64,000 nt of DNA, from assembly GCA_018340805.1 (NCBI GenBank), contig JACMZG010000008.1, forward strand, positions 75,467,688 through 75,531,687, written 5' to 3'. Positions within the stretch are counted from its first letter, which is position 1; every line of letters starts with the position of its first letter. The position numbers were made by a program, and so were the translations under genes. This document shows positions 1 to 41,820 of the stretch, piece by piece. The notes below the pieces were generated by a model. It saw nothing but the letters and a program-made list of their open reading frames with translations, did not search any database and was not told the DNA's origin. Source of the DNA: Microvelia longipes (lineage: Eukaryota > Arthropoda > Insecta > Hemiptera > Veliidae).

Positions 1-28443
<28,443 letters not shown>

Positions 28444-29054
28444 CTGCCAACAAAGAGCAACTTATAGTTAACATCATTATCTATGCAAGTCTTCACAATA
28501 AACAGAATTATAAGTTCAGCCAGGTTTATAGAAGTACAGCGACTAATTTAATGATTAAATTATAATTTAACTTATAATTCAATTATTTAATAATTTTACT
28601 AATGTACCGTTGTCCATGTCCAATTAGATTGTTTCGGTGTACATTTTGTATACTTAACGCCAAGTGCACTTGTGTAAAAAAGCGAAGTCTAGTATAAAAA
28701 ATAAGATCTGATTATACGCCACGTCTTATCAGCTTCGCATATTTCTTTGTCTTTCCTAATAAGCAAGCATAAAAAGCTTTGACGATTTCACTTTGTCTTG
28801 GCCAGTACGCGCATCGTAAGCTATTGAGCTATTTAGCTCCGGGTTGCACTTCGAAATTGCTCGTTGCGTGCACATTATAAACAGAACAACTATATCATTA
28901 ATTATATACTTCTGCAAGCACAGTACACCTTCCGGGATTAGTTTCGCCCACTCTACAAATTTTGATTTGCTACAGGTTAGTAGACATTTGTTTCAGGCGG
29001 CTGTAAAGTAAGCACTTTACATCCTCAGGAAAGTAGGTGACGTTTTTACCATCT

Positions 29055-29110
29055 GCGGCAGTTTCGTGGTTTTTTACTGTCGGCTACAGTAAAAAACTAC
29101 AAAACTGTCG
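29055..29110. repeat. Hairpin
   Basis: GGCAGTTTCGTGGTTTTTTA faces TAAAAAACTACAAAACTGTC around CTGTCGGCTACAG; weaker pairing continues outward (TCAGGAAAGTAGG with CCACTAGG-side sequence). Confidence 0.65.
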
Positions 29111-29300
29111 CTACGGTGAAGTTCCTGAAATGTCCACTAGGTCGGCGATAGTAGTTTACAGCAAGCTAATAAACAACTTTCCTTGTTCGTCTTATATAAT
29201 TTTTTCAAATAAATGATCGATACATTTTTGTTAACGTTTTTTTTTTTTTTATTTTCGGAAAGTGAGTTATTAATTATTGATTATCAAATCTTTAATAATT

Positions 29301-29435
29301 ATGGATAGTGATTCAGACATTAAAAATACGCCGCCAGAATTGAATCTTTCGGCCAGTGTGGCAAGTGTACTAGCAAATTTTATACAGTATACTGTTTTTC
29401 TTCTAAATAGTTGTTTCCTATTACTATATACCTAA
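29301..29435 (+). CDS. Short ORF, possibly a first-exon remnant of a mobile element
   Basis: 44 residues beginning MDSDSDIKNTPPELNLSA, then a hydrophobic run. The acidic start with TPPEL recalls N-termini of some tyrosine-recombinase-type transposon proteins, but this is only an impression. No continuation was recognised. Confidence 0.2.
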   Translation: MDSDSDIKNTPPELNLSASVASVLANFIQYTVFLLNSCFLLLYT

Positions 29436-30029
29436 ACAATTGCATATGCTACACGGCTGTGAATAAGGTCTTTTGTACCTCTGCTCCTTTTAATGTCTCT
29501 CACACAGTATACTATACTACTGTAATTTACGTAGAAATGAAGTTACCTCTCCTTTATCTGCTTCTAATTTGTCGGTATCAAACAGATAAGGTCGAAATAT
29601 TATTGATCACTATATTACTGTGTCAAATATTGTTTTTATAGAAAGTGCGATATTATTAAAAAATATTATTAGATCAATATTTTATTAGTTATTATTTTTG
29701 TTGACTTCGTGACCCTATATATAAACAATTTAACATGTTAATATTGTTTATCTATGCGTGAGCCTAAGCGAATGTCAAATAAAAGCAGGCCGTTATGCAT
29801 CAAGCTGATACAGTTAATAAAGTGATTCAATTGGAGGGTTTTTACAAATGAAACCATTTTTTTATCATGACAGATTATAGTCCGGCGGTGACGTCATTGC
29901 AGGAATGAACAGAGAATATGCCATGTATGCCGCCAATGAGTCCTGAAACGATTTTATACGTCATGCATAAAAAAGTCAGGTAATAACCTCCTACTGCGTT
30001 TGATTCGTGTACATCGAATTGAATCCATA

Positions 30030-30165
30030 GACATATATGCTAGAGGAGGCATAGCCTATCTCAATGCATTTAAAGACCTAAAACACCTTTTTGGGGCTCT
30101 GTGTAACCTCATTGAAATCTCCTCCAAGAGCGAGTTAAGGTTTTAATAAATCAATTGATTTCGGC
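30030..30165 (+). repeat. Dispersed repeat, copy 1
   Basis: GGGGCTCTGTGTAACCTCAT, TGAAATCTCCTCCAAGAG and AATAAATCAATTGATTT recur inverted at 58985-59115. Confidence 0.65.
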
Positions 30166-30997
30166 TTTCCGCACTTTGTGTTATGATTTGTATTATAAAC
30201 GGCCTACTATATAACACTGTATTTTTGTTCTATTTATTTGATTATTTTGATAATCGAATGTGTTCAGGTTACTTTTCCAATGTTTCAAAATTCAACCAAT
30301 AGGGCCCCTCTAGTAATATATCTCTATGATTGAATCACCTTATAACTGTCTATCCTCTCGGTTTTGCACATCACTTTACTAATAAAGTTTTATTACAGAG
30401 GATATTTAGAGTATAGATGTAGAATATTTGGTAGGAAAGGTATATCATTAGAGTCAAAATTAGTATAAATAACTATCTAAATTAAAATTTAATTTAGTAA
30501 TTATATGAACATAAATCAAATAAAAAATTCTAGCGCAAAGGTCCGCAAGCCTAAGCCAAAGTTTTTAGTATATGCTTTATAAATTGAAAATTTAGGTTAC
30601 AACCTGTTATTTAATTTACATCATTTGATACTACCGAGTTTTGCAAAACATGAATAAATGTCTCTCGCACAATTATATTGTGTAGAGTCAAAAACCGCTG
30701 TTGAGTCATTACGACTCAGCGATACCCCACTCCAAGTTTGTTTTTTCCGACCGTATTTAAATTTTTCGGTTCTTACCACATATTTTACTTTTTATTTATA
30801 CCGTAGGTAAATGGGAAAAGTACTGTGTTTGTGAAAAAATCGAAACCGGGATGTATGCATTCACCGGAATTATCCATTTCAGGTGTTATAAAGGCCTCCC
30901 GAGTGGTTTTTACAAAGTTGTCTGTCTGTATTTGAGTGTTTGCTTTTTTTATTTTCCTTTTAGTAGTAACTCTACTAAAAGGCCGTATATTATCAGT

Positions 30998-31018
30998 ATA
31001 TATATATATATATAAATA

Positions 31019-31067
<49 letters not shown>

Positions 31068-31080
31068 TATATATATATAA
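30998..31080. repeat. (TA)n microsatellite
   Basis: Array with ATAATATA interruptions. Confidence 0.95.
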
Positions 31081-31489
31081 AACAAAACTGTTATTTTTTC
31101 AATTTTTATTTCAAAAGAATCAATTATGTAATATTGGCCCCAATTAATCTCTTTATTGATATAATAAACAAACAATCAAAAATATAGGCAATAAAGTCCT
31201 TTTTATGTCATGAAGGAAGATAAAAATTAGTGCTTCGCAGATTGCCTTTCGTTTTTGATTTATTGATGCTTTCAGTTTTTATATCCATAGAAATGTTCCA
31301 TACCATTTTTATGTCAGTGATTGTGTGATATATTTGTTTTTCTTTAGAAACAGTTTAAACTAAGATAAAAGGACACACGCTAATTGAACGAACGTAATTG
31401 AGTTGTTACATTTTAGAGGATTGGGACGGCACGTATCTTTGTTTGTATGTTTGAGTCTTTTTTACTATTTTCTTATAAATATGCGCAAT

Positions 31490-31650
31490 CTAGCGTGCGA
31501 AACCCAAGCTATTCTCTCTATTTATATGAATAGCATTTGTAATAAAATAGACTGAACCAATTATAACTTTGCACGTAGTAGATGTTATTCACCTCAAGTG
31601 ATTCCTGCAGGGTGAATAACCTAGTAAATCGAAAGGCCTAAAACAGGCAT
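31490..31650 (+). mobile_element. SINE copy 2, without the tRNA-like head
   Basis: Shares with 19500-19643 the order TTTATATGAATAG, GTAGATGTTATTCACC, TGCAGGGTGAATA, CGAAAGGCCTAAAACAGGCA. About 75-80% alike by eye. Confidence 0.6.
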
Positions 31651-32335
31651 TCCCTGCTGTTGCTTGTTCTATATTGTGCTTGTCCTATAAATCCGGAACC
31701 GGGATATCTGAACTGAATTATCTACTAGGTGTTTTCCAGAGAACCTTAACCCAAGTTGTTTTTACCAAGTTATCTGTCTGTATACACATGTGTGAGTGTG
31801 TATATGTATGTATGTGTGCGTGTTTGTAATCACCAGTGTATTTAAACCAAAGTGCTAAAAGTACAAGAATCAATATTACGGTCTAATTTTGTTGTCTAGA
31901 AATTATTTAATTTTAATTTATGAAATTGAGCCAACATTTTTCTCAGTGAAAGTCATAACAAATTGCAATATAATATAATACAAATACATCTGATATAATT
32001 CATTTTAATTCTTTGTAATAAAGTAATACTGAATGCGCGAACCAGCTCTTGCTAACAGATAATAAAGAATATTTTAAGCAATAAAAGCTCGAGTCATTCT
32101 ACAAAACGATTTGATCAATAACGAGCCTTCTTAGCAATATCCATTTCTTGCATAAGCATCACTTTATAAGTTTATAACATACGCTTGACAGCAGTGACAG
32201 CGTAAAAAATAAATTAAAAAAAAGAGAAGAAAACCGCCCTAAATCTACTAAAATAAAAAAAAAACTATTTAAGAACTTCTAGAAGACAGCATCAAGAAAG
32301 AAGAAGTCAGAAGAACAAAAAGAAATAATAAAAAA

Positions 32336-33629
32336 ATGCAAGAAAACAGCGGAGGACTAAACGAGGTAATGGAGACCAATCAACTTACTATGACGGACAT
32401 ACCAAATACACCAGAACAATATGACACACATGACATGGGTCCATACCATGTTATAATACAACACAAAAATACCAATTCTAATAATAAAGGAATATCAAGA
32501 CTCCACCCCATGACGATAGGTAAACTATTACATGAAACCTTAGGATTTAAAAACAACGAAATTACTCAAATAACCAGTATTTCTGTGAACAAAATAAAAA
32601 TAACACTTAATAATAGAATTAATGCAAACAAACTCATAACTTCCCAAACACTAAATGAAAATTATAACACATTCATACCAAAATCAATAATCTACAAAAA
32701 AGGGGTTGTTCGGGGAATTGAGCAATCCTTAACAGAATCAGAAATTTTACAAAATATGAATTTTCAAAATACAAATATAAAACTAATTAACGTTAAACGA
32801 ATAACAAGAAAAGTGATTGACAACAATACACCAAAATTTATCCCCACACAATCAATATTTATAACAGTTAGAGGCCAATCATTACCACCTTACGCTTATC
32901 TACACTTTGTGAGATGCCCAATTGAACCGTACATTCCCCGAGTAATACAGTGTCAAAATTGTCTCTCCGATTTGGACATAGAGAAATTGATTGCAAAAGG
33001 TTCTACCCGCTGTGAAACATGCGGGTTAAACCCTTCAACTCATGGAATAAATGATAAAAACGAGATACAACAATGCCCTAAAATAACTTCCCCCATATGT
33101 ATTCACTGTAAACAAGGACATAAGACAACAAACTTAAAAAGACTGTCCCGAATTTAAAATACAAAAAAGCATAAAGAAAACTATGGTACAAAATAATATA
33201 TCTTTTGGCGAGGCAAAATTACAAATTAGTAACAAAACATATGCAACAGTCCTTCAATCCGAACCAACTGAAACTATTCCCAACCTAACCATAAATACTG
33301 AATCACGCAAATATCAAATACAAACCTTACCAATCCCCAAAAATAATCCTAAGCGCCAAAAATTTCATCATATAGCCCCCGACAATAAACTATATATACA
33401 AACCCCTATAAACCCCAAACAAACACCGGGAGGACTGATACAGTCAAATCCCTATAAACCAATGACTCCTACTGAAAACTATAATATTGACATTAATCAA
33501 CAACACATAATAAACATTATAACTGAAGTAACAAAACAATATTTACAATTACACACAAACATTACCCAAACTCACATAGACGACAATACTATAAAAAACT
33601 TAATACATTCTAAACTCAACTCGCCATAA
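32336..33629 (+). pseudogene. LINE A ORF1 (gag-like RNA-binding protein), one frameshift
   Basis: Starts at the ATG at 32336 after an A-rich leader. Residues 1-260 carry an RRM-like basic region and then Cys/His knuckles (CQNCLSDLDI, CETCGLNPSTHG, CIHCKQGH). An extra base in an A-run near 33143 moves the frame; beyond it the reading DCPEFKIQKSIKKTMVQNN and FGEAKLQISNKTYA continues to the TAA at 33627. The CPEF...KIM...EA pattern is usual in gag proteins of Jockey/I elements. It should bind the element RNA. Confidence 0.82.
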
Positions 33630-33630
33630 C

Positions 33631-36600
33631 ATGTCTTGGCCTCTTAACAAGACAAACAACCACTGCAGTGTCTTGAATGCTCGCAAGTTTAACTTGCGAG
33701 CATTCAGGATACTGCAGTGGAACATTAGGTCAGCAAATAACAAAAAACATTCTCTTGAACACCTCTTATTCACATCCAATATTGACATAGCATGTCTTTC
33801 TGAGACATGGTTTGACAAACAAACTAATATCACCTTTAAAGGATATAATTTACTATCTTTTAACAGACAAGACGACAGAAAGGGTGGTGGAGTCGCAATA
33901 TTAATTAAATCTAATATACAGTACAAACCACTCCATAACCTACCACACATACACACAGACATTATAGGAATACAAATAACATATAAACACTCAACATTAA
34001 ATATAATTTCATTATACAACCCACCAACAAATAAAATAACGACAAACCAATGGCTTAATTTATTCAACTCTTTAACCACCCCATACCTAATATTAGGAGA
34101 CTTTAACAGCCATCACACGGCATGGGGATGTACTTATAATGACTTAAAAGGAGACAACTTACTGACAGCAATTGAAGATACCAATACAATTGTTCTTAAC
34201 AATCACAAACCAACCCTAATACCCAAAATAAATCAAAAAACTAACTCTGTAATTGACCTTTCTCTAGCTTCTAACAATATTGCAACGGACTTTACATGGA
34301 CAATTTTAGACGACCCCCATGGTTCCAACCACCTCCCTATAATAATTGAAACAAACTCTTTTAATATACCTAAACTATACAGGTATCCAGCAAGACGCTG
34401 GAATATTGATAAAGCTAACTGGACAGAATACCATGACACTTTACTAACTTTGACACAAAAAGTATTAGATAATCACATCCAACCAACTTAAGATGAATTT
34501 ATACAAGACATTAACGACGCATGCAAAAAATCTATCCCTGAAATAAAGAAACGTAAAATTACTTCAATTCCGTACCCTAATTTAATTCATTGGTGGGACT
34601 CTAGTTGTGAACAAACTAAAAACGATCGTTATAATGCTTACCAAAATTACAATACTAACCCTAACTTACAAACTTTTATTAGTTTCAAAAGAGCAAATGC
34701 TAAATTTAGACGAACATTAAAACGTAAACAAAAAGTGGTTGGAAAAAATATTGTGACAGCTTAAACTTTACAAAAAATTCCCCATCTTCTGTTTGGAAAT
34801 CTTTTAGAAAAATAAACAAAACTGAAATTAATGACTCCCATACTAATACAGGACCATGGCTCGAAGACTTTATGGACAAACTTGCCCCTCCGTCAGTTAC
34901 CAACATAACTCCACCCTATATCCCAACCAATAATAATCACATACTGACCGAAACTTTTACAATCAATGAATTAAATGCTGCAATAAAGCACAGTAATACT
35001 GCTCCCGGCTTTGATAATATACACTATGACATGATACATCACTTACCAACAATATCAAAACAAATTCTTTTAAATATATTTAATAATATTTGGACTTCTC
35101 AACAAATCCCTGACTCATGGCGCACATACATAATACTCCCAATAAAAAAACCAGGAAAAACTGTTGACATAGCTTCAAACTATAGACCAATATCTTTATC
35201 ATCTTGCATGCTGAAGACATTTGAAAGATTACTAAAAAATAGATTAGAATGGTGGTTGGAATCCAATAACAAACTGCCTTTTTCACAAAAGGGCTTCAGA
35301 AGAAATAAATCAACCCTAGAAAGTCAAACACAACTAACAAATGACATACATAGTGCATTTACTCAAAAAAAATCAGTATTATCTCTCTTATTAGACATCA
35401 CCGGAGCTTATGACAACGTAGATTTAACTATACTTTACCACAAACTTTTACGACTAGACATACCAAAACAAACTGCAAACTTTATCATTAAATTAATAAC
35501 TGACCGAATCCTCTTTTTCGAATTAACGGTCAAATAGTCGGACGTAGACTCACAAGACGAGGTGTCCCTCAAGGGCCATCTTAAGCCCACTTTTATACTT
35601 AATACATACCTTTGACTTAGAACAAATTATAACCCCTCCTGTAAAAATACTTCAATTTGCTGACGACATACTTATATATACTATAAACAGCAAAATAAAT
35701 GACATGATAACCGACCTAACTAACACCCTAAAACAAATACAAGAATGGACAAAACTTACTGGGTTAGAACTATCCCAAGACAAATCTGAATGTTGCATCT
35801 TTACAAGACGTAACAATATCCTTCTTGATGACGAGATTCTTTTGACAACATAAGAATAAAAAGAAAAAGAACTGTTAGATTTCTAGGACTCTACCTTGAC
35901 CAAAACTGACATGGAAAGACCATATAAATACAGTAGTCTCAAAATGTGAAAAATACCTTAACATCATGAAAATGGTCAGCAATAAAGCATGGGGATGTGA
36001 CCCAAAAACTCTTATTACATTTTATAGGGCAACAATACGGGCATGCATAGACTTTGCCTCCCCCATTTACGGTAATGCCAAACAATACTTACTTACAAAA
36101 CTAGACCGTTTACAATACAGAGCTTTAAGATTATGTATGGGATATCTTAAATCCACACCAATAACAATAATACATACTGAATGCTCAGAACCACCACTTA
36201 ACATACGAAGACAATATCTGACTGACAAACACTTCATTAAATTATATTCTCAACAATCTCCTTTACTAACAACTATTGTCAATTTAAACAACAAAATAAA
36301 TAATAATCATCGATACTGGCGACATAAAACACCTCCATTACATATAAATAGCTACAAACTATTACAGCCTCATCTCAACCAAAGTATACCAACATAAATT
36401 ACTCCCAATCTATCAAATTTCTTTTGACGATATCTACCAAACAATAACAATAAACATACCAAAACTAACTTATCCGTACAACAACATAACTTTCCATGAA
36501 CAACTATACAACATACATCCACAACCCACCTACTTAATATTTACCGACGGATCAAAACAACAAGACAAAACTGGTTACTCATATTATGACTTACAACTAA

Positions 36601-37393
36601 AAATTGGACAAAGTTTTTCATGCCCACAGTACACTAACATATTTACATTAGAAAGCTTAGGAATCTTACAATCTCTTACATATATAAAAACATTACAAAA
36701 TACTCAAAACAAATACACTATTGCTTGCGACAACCAAGGAATACTTACAAAACTATCCAACATTTCACTCACTTCCAAAATAGATCACATATATATGCAT
36801 ATCCTACAAGAAATAAACGAACTGACCAAACAGTACAAACAAATAGACTTTATATGGTAAAATCACACTCTGGAGTCCAGGGAAATGAACAAGCTGATCA
36901 CCTTGCAAAAAATCCAACAAGATCATCGAGCTATAAAATACCTGCAAGTGATCTTATATCAGTATCAAAAAAGAAAATGCTAGAAGACTGGAACACCAAA
37001 CTCAACGAAGAACCAGAAAAGGGGAAAATTTTTAAAGAAATCATCAAGATAGTTCCCGCTAAACCTTGGTTCTGGAAATCGAGACTGTCAAGAAGAGATA
37101 TTGTCTGCATAAACAGATTAAGAAGTCAACATGCCAGATGCATTCAATATCACTACAAGATTGGGTTAAGCGACTCCCCAGCATGCCACTCCTGCCCGAC
37201 AATAGACGAAACAGTAGAACACATCCTACTAGACTGCACAAAATACAAGACAGAACGGACAAAATTATATCAAGATGTCAAACTTCAAGATATCCAAGAC
37301 AATACTGAAAAAATCAAGACTCTGCTCTTCTCAAAATTAAAAAATATAATAAATACACTCAAATTCGTAAATAAAATTAACTATTCCCCTTAG
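33631..37393 (+). pseudogene. LINE A ORF2 (endonuclease / reverse transcriptase / RNase H), broken
   Basis: Starts one base after the ORF1 stop (TAACATG), suiting termination-reinitiation. Endonuclease: LQWNIRS, LSETWF, GDFNSHH, DLSLAS, and GSNHLP where SDH would be usual. RT: SNYRPISLSSCMLKTFERLL, RRGVPQG, QFADDILIY. RNase H: IFTDGSK, KSHSGVQGNEQADHLAK. C-terminal knuckle: CHSCPTIDETVEHILLDC. Lesions: in-frame TAA at 34489, frame changes near 34735, 35530, 35578, 35845-35915, 36395 and 36856. As written it cannot encode a full enzyme. Confidence 0.88.
33660..33720. repeat. 61-bp near-perfect palindrome inside LINE A ORF2
   Basis: Two 30-bp arms (CCACTGCAGTGTCTTGAATG onward) with a single-base loop and two mismatches, at codons 10-30 of ORF2. 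The right arm encodes the conserved start of the endonuclease, so the left arm is probably an inverted duplication of it. Confidence 0.9.
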
Positions 37394-38095
37394 CCTCAAA
37401 AAAAAAAATCTAGAGACCAAACCTTAACAGTTAAACCCCAAACGTAAAAAAATAATAACATAACCTTTACACCCAGACCCGCGTGTCCGATCAACCTGAT
37501 TGAGGTTTTTCTGTGGTTTCCCTCAATTTTACAGGCGAATGCCAGGTTGAATCATTAAAAGTCAGTCCACAGACTGCATAGGCAACCTTTTTGAAACTCC
37601 TGCAAACTACCTATACAATATAATCCTATTCAAAACACCACCAAAAATACCTTTTGACAATCCCCCCCCCAAAAAAATAAACAAATAAATAAAAAATAAA
37701 ATACCCAAACCAAAAAATATAAAATTATCCTTGACCCAAACAAACCCCCTCACGCCCCAAAAAAATAATCAAAATTTATACCACAAAAATAACAAATAAA
37801 TAAATAAAATAAAGAGGCACAAATTACCCTAATCAATAAATATAATATGGCTCCGGTATACACAAAATAAATATTGTATTACTTTTGCCAATAAAGAACT
37901 TGTTTAAAAAAAAAAAATAAGTTTATAAAGCATTACTAATTCTTACTAACTTATTACTCCATTTTTCTGGCTTTTAGTGAATTTCAAAGAAAAATGAGCT
38001 TATGAGATTGGGGTCATGGAGTGGGGGAAAGTGGAAAGAGTGAATTTTTGAAAAGGGGAACTTACTGATTAATAATCTGTAAAACCTTTTGAGGT

Positions 38096-38102
38096 TATAT
38101 AT

Positions 38103-38170
<68 letters not shown>

Positions 38171-38180
38171 TTATTTATTT
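38096..38180. repeat. (TA)n microsatellite
   Basis: Ends in a short (TTTA)n run. Confidence 0.95.
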
Positions 38181-38534
38181 ATGTGTGTGTTTAAAAAAAT
38201 ATAATAATATATAATACTAGAATCAGAAAGCTAATTTTTAATCGAACCATCGCATTCCCTCATTACATATATCATCCGCATCTGAACAAGCGTCATTTTC
38301 TGATTAAATTTCAATCTTACTTTTAAAATTTTACTTCCAACTTGCCACAATTTTTTAATTTTTTACACCACAAAAACTTCCCTTTTAACAAAACCATCAA
38401 TCGAAATAAAAGCCCATCAAAGCGAAAGAAACTTGTAACGAGTGCATCTCTTTATACATATAAATTAAGTTTTACTTCATTACGGCTATAGTATCAATGA
38501 TTTTGTTATCATCAATGTAACGAGAGGGATCAGA

Positions 38535-39040
38535 TTCTGGATGGGTGACCACTGGAAATTGTCAAGGTTGTATGATTTGGTATGAATAATATATAGATCG
38601 CTGCTCTGTTTTGAACGTTTATACAGTGCTTTTTTATTAAGATATCATTGTATAGTAATAACATAATACAAATTAAAAGCACTAACAATTAAAGTTATAA
38701 TAAGTGCTCGACCCAACCTACCTTCAGGCTCGTTAAGAGAGAGAGAGAGGTTACGCCTTGCAACACGAGGGGTATAAATATTGGGGGAGGGGGGTTAACA
38801 ACAAATATTAAAAACTAAATATGGCGAATCATTACAAAATGAAACTTATGTTCTTAATGTTTGATGGTGGGCGAACCAGTCCAAAGTCAAATCCAGATAA
38901 AACGTTTTCTTTTTTCTAAGGACGAGCAAAGAGAGTCAGTCCATATCGGTAAAGATGAGCAAAATCAATAAGGTGATGAAAATGTAATGGGTTCCCCGTA
39001 CATGATCTTTTGTTGAGTAGAAGTTTTGAAGGTACATTTT
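38535..39040 (+). mobile_element. 5S-rRNA-like SINE candidate, copy 2 (composite)
   Basis: TTCTGGATGGGTGACCACTG at 38545 is very close to the 5S rRNA C box. A second, poorer version (GATGGTGGGCGAACCAG) occurs near 38866, followed by AACGTTTTCTTTTTTCTAAG and AAGTTTTGAAGGTAC, as in copy 1. The stretch between may be a second insertion or a tandem copy. LINE C abuts the 3' end in opposite orientation. Confidence 0.45.
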
Positions 39041-39127
39041 ATTATTATTATTAATTGTGAGGGTAGGTGTAAAACCTTTTGCACTGCGACTTTGAGTCTT
39101 TTGTACAAATACCCTCGTGTTCTAAGC

Positions 39128-39544
39128 TTATAGGAGATCCTTTCCTTTTATTATTTCTAAAAGTTTGTGTACTAAATTGGCATCTGGGTTTTCAATTCTG
39201 CTTAGTGTGGTTTCTCCAAACAACAGAAATCTCTTGTATGCTAGAGCTTCGCATTCAAAGATGATGTGTGATGATGTTTCAGGGCATTGGCCACAGAGTC
39301 TACAGACTGGCTCTTCTTGAAATATGCCGATGGTATGCATATGTTTGCGTAAGTGACAATGACCAGTTATTAAGCCCGTCACTATACTCAAAAGTTTTAA
39401 GGTACATGATACAGGATTAATTACTTTAGGTTTGGCATAAAATATATTTTTATCGCCGAAGTATGTAATCCAATGAAATTTTATTGTTTTATACTGGGCT
39501 AAAAGGCTTAAATTATTATTTAGAATAAGGTTCATATAAATCAA
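39128..39544 (-). pseudogene. LINE C: 3' fragment of ORF2
   Basis: About 138 residues open: LITGHCHLRKHMHTIGIFQE, CRLCGQCPETSSHIIFECEA, YKRFLLFGET. This is the C-terminal HCxC-type knuckle region that follows RNase H in LINEs such as LINE B. No RT is present, so it is a strongly 5'-truncated copy. On its own strand it is followed by a short AAT/TAA repeat (39037-39055) that may be the element tail. Confidence 0.75.
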
Positions 39545-39949
39545 TATATCATAACTTAGTTTGACGTAAAACTTTATAAAGTATCAAAAACTAAACAAAG
39601 TTGTAGGATGAGAAAGTTTTGAGTTGACATCATGCTTCTGCTCGTTAGCTTCTGAAAGATGAAGTTAAAGATGAAAGACGATGTGCTGTTACAGGGAAAC
39701 AAGGATACTATGTGACTAACATACCAAATATTAAGATATTTGACACTTTTAATACCTTGCAAAACTTCAAGATTAAAACTTAATTTAAGATTTGAAAACT
39801 TGGTTAAAATATTTAACTCATATATGATCTTGGGAGATTTGCAAGTCTTTAAATTAAAGAATTACAGGTGATTTTAAGTGAATGTTAAAAAAAATAAAAA
39901 TTAGACGTATAAGGGCATCGAAATAATAGCAGTAGTGAGGATTAAAAAA

Positions 39950-40205
<256 letters not shown>

Positions 40206-40310
40206 ACAAGAGTATTACGAGTCTGAAGTTGGGAGGATTAGCGTAGCGAATCCCATGTGATGAGGAAAAGTTCCGAGGTACCCCGAACCCGATTTTTTAA
40301 TAAATACTCA
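40206..40310 (+). mobile_element. Tail fragment shared with the 5S-like SINE candidates
   Basis: GATGAGGAAAAGTTCCGAGG then TACCCCGAACCCG and a T-run parallel the 3' end at 63615-63660. It begins immediately after a long (TA)n array. Confidence 0.35.
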
Positions 40311-41243
40311 GACACTAGAATCAACGATGATAACAAACACAGACTGACAAAATTGTATAAAATAATGATACAAAAGTTAGTAATATTTAAGGTTTACATT
40401 TCTCCTAGTGTGGTAAGGTTCTAGTTGAGTGAAGTCGATTTCAGTTTTATATTTAGGTTGCCCTTTATTGGCTGACGACCTTTTCTACCTTAACCGCTGT
40501 ATCGTTTCATAAACCAGCTCTTCTATACTGAAATAATCACTTTCTTTCAACCATATTTTACCAAATCAAGCCGCAAAACCCCCATCTCATCTATTGATAT
40601 AGATCGAAGAAAAACGTCCCTTCGTATCAACTCAAATTCTAAGAATAGAAAAAAAACGTTTATACATTAAGATAAATACGTCACAATGACTGGCAAAAAT
40701 AATTTAGTGAAAATATTTTTAGAATTTAACAAAATTATATAATGGTGATAAAAAATTCCACAACTGATATTTATCTGATGAAATAGAGTAAATTAATAAT
40801 TTCTAAGCATATTTTTTATTAATGTAGGAATATATTAAATATTATAAATTGATAACTCAGTTACGATTTTTCAATCGTTCTCTAATTCAAAATATGTTAA
40901 TTTTTAAATTCACTTTTTAGCGAATTATCAAAGGAAAATAACACTAATTAAGAAACGTCTAGAATACGTTAAATACGTACAGAATCATTATACTTTATGT
41001 ATTAAGTTTATTTAAGTTAAGGATAGATTTTTTTTCTTAACAGATAAAGTGTTATTTTATGTTTTATATTTACATGTATATCAGTATTATAATTATTTTT
41101 TTTTTACTTTACTTTATTTCATTAATATTATATCTAATTTTTATTATTATTATTTTTTCTCATAAAATTAAATTATTTTGATAAAAGAGAACGAGACAGA
41201 GCCTCCGCTCTAGTCTTTCTACTTGGGCACGCATACCCGTACG

Positions 41244-41290
41244 CATATATATATATATATATTATATATATAATATATATATATATATTA
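41244..41290. repeat. (TA)n microsatellite
   Basis: Short array. Confidence 0.9.
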
Positions 41291-41820
41291 CTTTTTCTTT
41301 TTTTGTGATTAGCCTCTCTCAAGTTTTAAAGGAAATAGGCTAAGTGAATCTAGCGGATTCTTCTGAGTTGTGCGTTAATATATTTATATATATTAACGCT
41401 ATATATTTATATAATATAATTTATATTATATATTTGTATATATTATATATTTATGCGTTAAATTTGTTAATTAGAAGGCATAATGCCATAAAAATAATAC
41501 CAAATAAAAATTCATGTAATAAGGAGTAAATAATGATTCTAACAAATTATATAAAACATAAACCAATATAAAAGGAATTTTTTCTGAGCGGTCGAAGCCT
41601 CACGAAACGGCCACTGACCGAAGAATTGTAGAAAAAATAGACTTTTAACCAACATTCACCTTTATGAAACCAAATTATAATTAAAAGCTATATTAATATT
41701 TTAATACATGTGTAAACATTTAATTTACAAATTATAAATACATAAAGGTCAGGGGTTATTGTTTAAAAGGTAGTAAGAATAGCAGCTCTGTATTTGGATG
41801 TTGCATAATCAGTTACCTAT

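Larger units (their letters stand above)
28640..32165. other. Non-coding stretch with dispersed repeats
   Basis: Contains the hairpin at 29055, the repeat at 30030-30160 (inverted copy at 58985-59120), the composite repeat at 30780-30935 and 31690-31790, and the SINE copy at 31490. No host exon recognised. Confidence 0.5.
32178..37916 (+). mobile_element. Full-length non-LTR retrotransposon, I-group-like (LINE A)
   Basis: About 5.74 kb, bounded by the direct repeat ATAAGTTTATAA at 32166-32177 and 37917-37928, a 12-bp target-site duplication. It ends in a poly(A) run. Layout: 158-bp 5' UTR, ORF1 (gag-like with Cys/His knuckles), ORF2 (APE endonuclease, reverse transcriptase, RNase H), A/C-rich 3' UTR. 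The RNase H domain places it with I-like rather than simple Jockey elements, by family knowledge. The coding strand is A-rich. Many stops and frameshifts make it inactive as shown, though several lesions are single-base changes in homopolymers. Confidence 0.9.

Noticed and set aside
33600..34079. Minus-strand 159-residue frame at the LINE A ORF1/ORF2 junction
   Set aside because: Antisense of the endonuclease region; the resemblance to the sense protein comes from the 61-bp palindrome.
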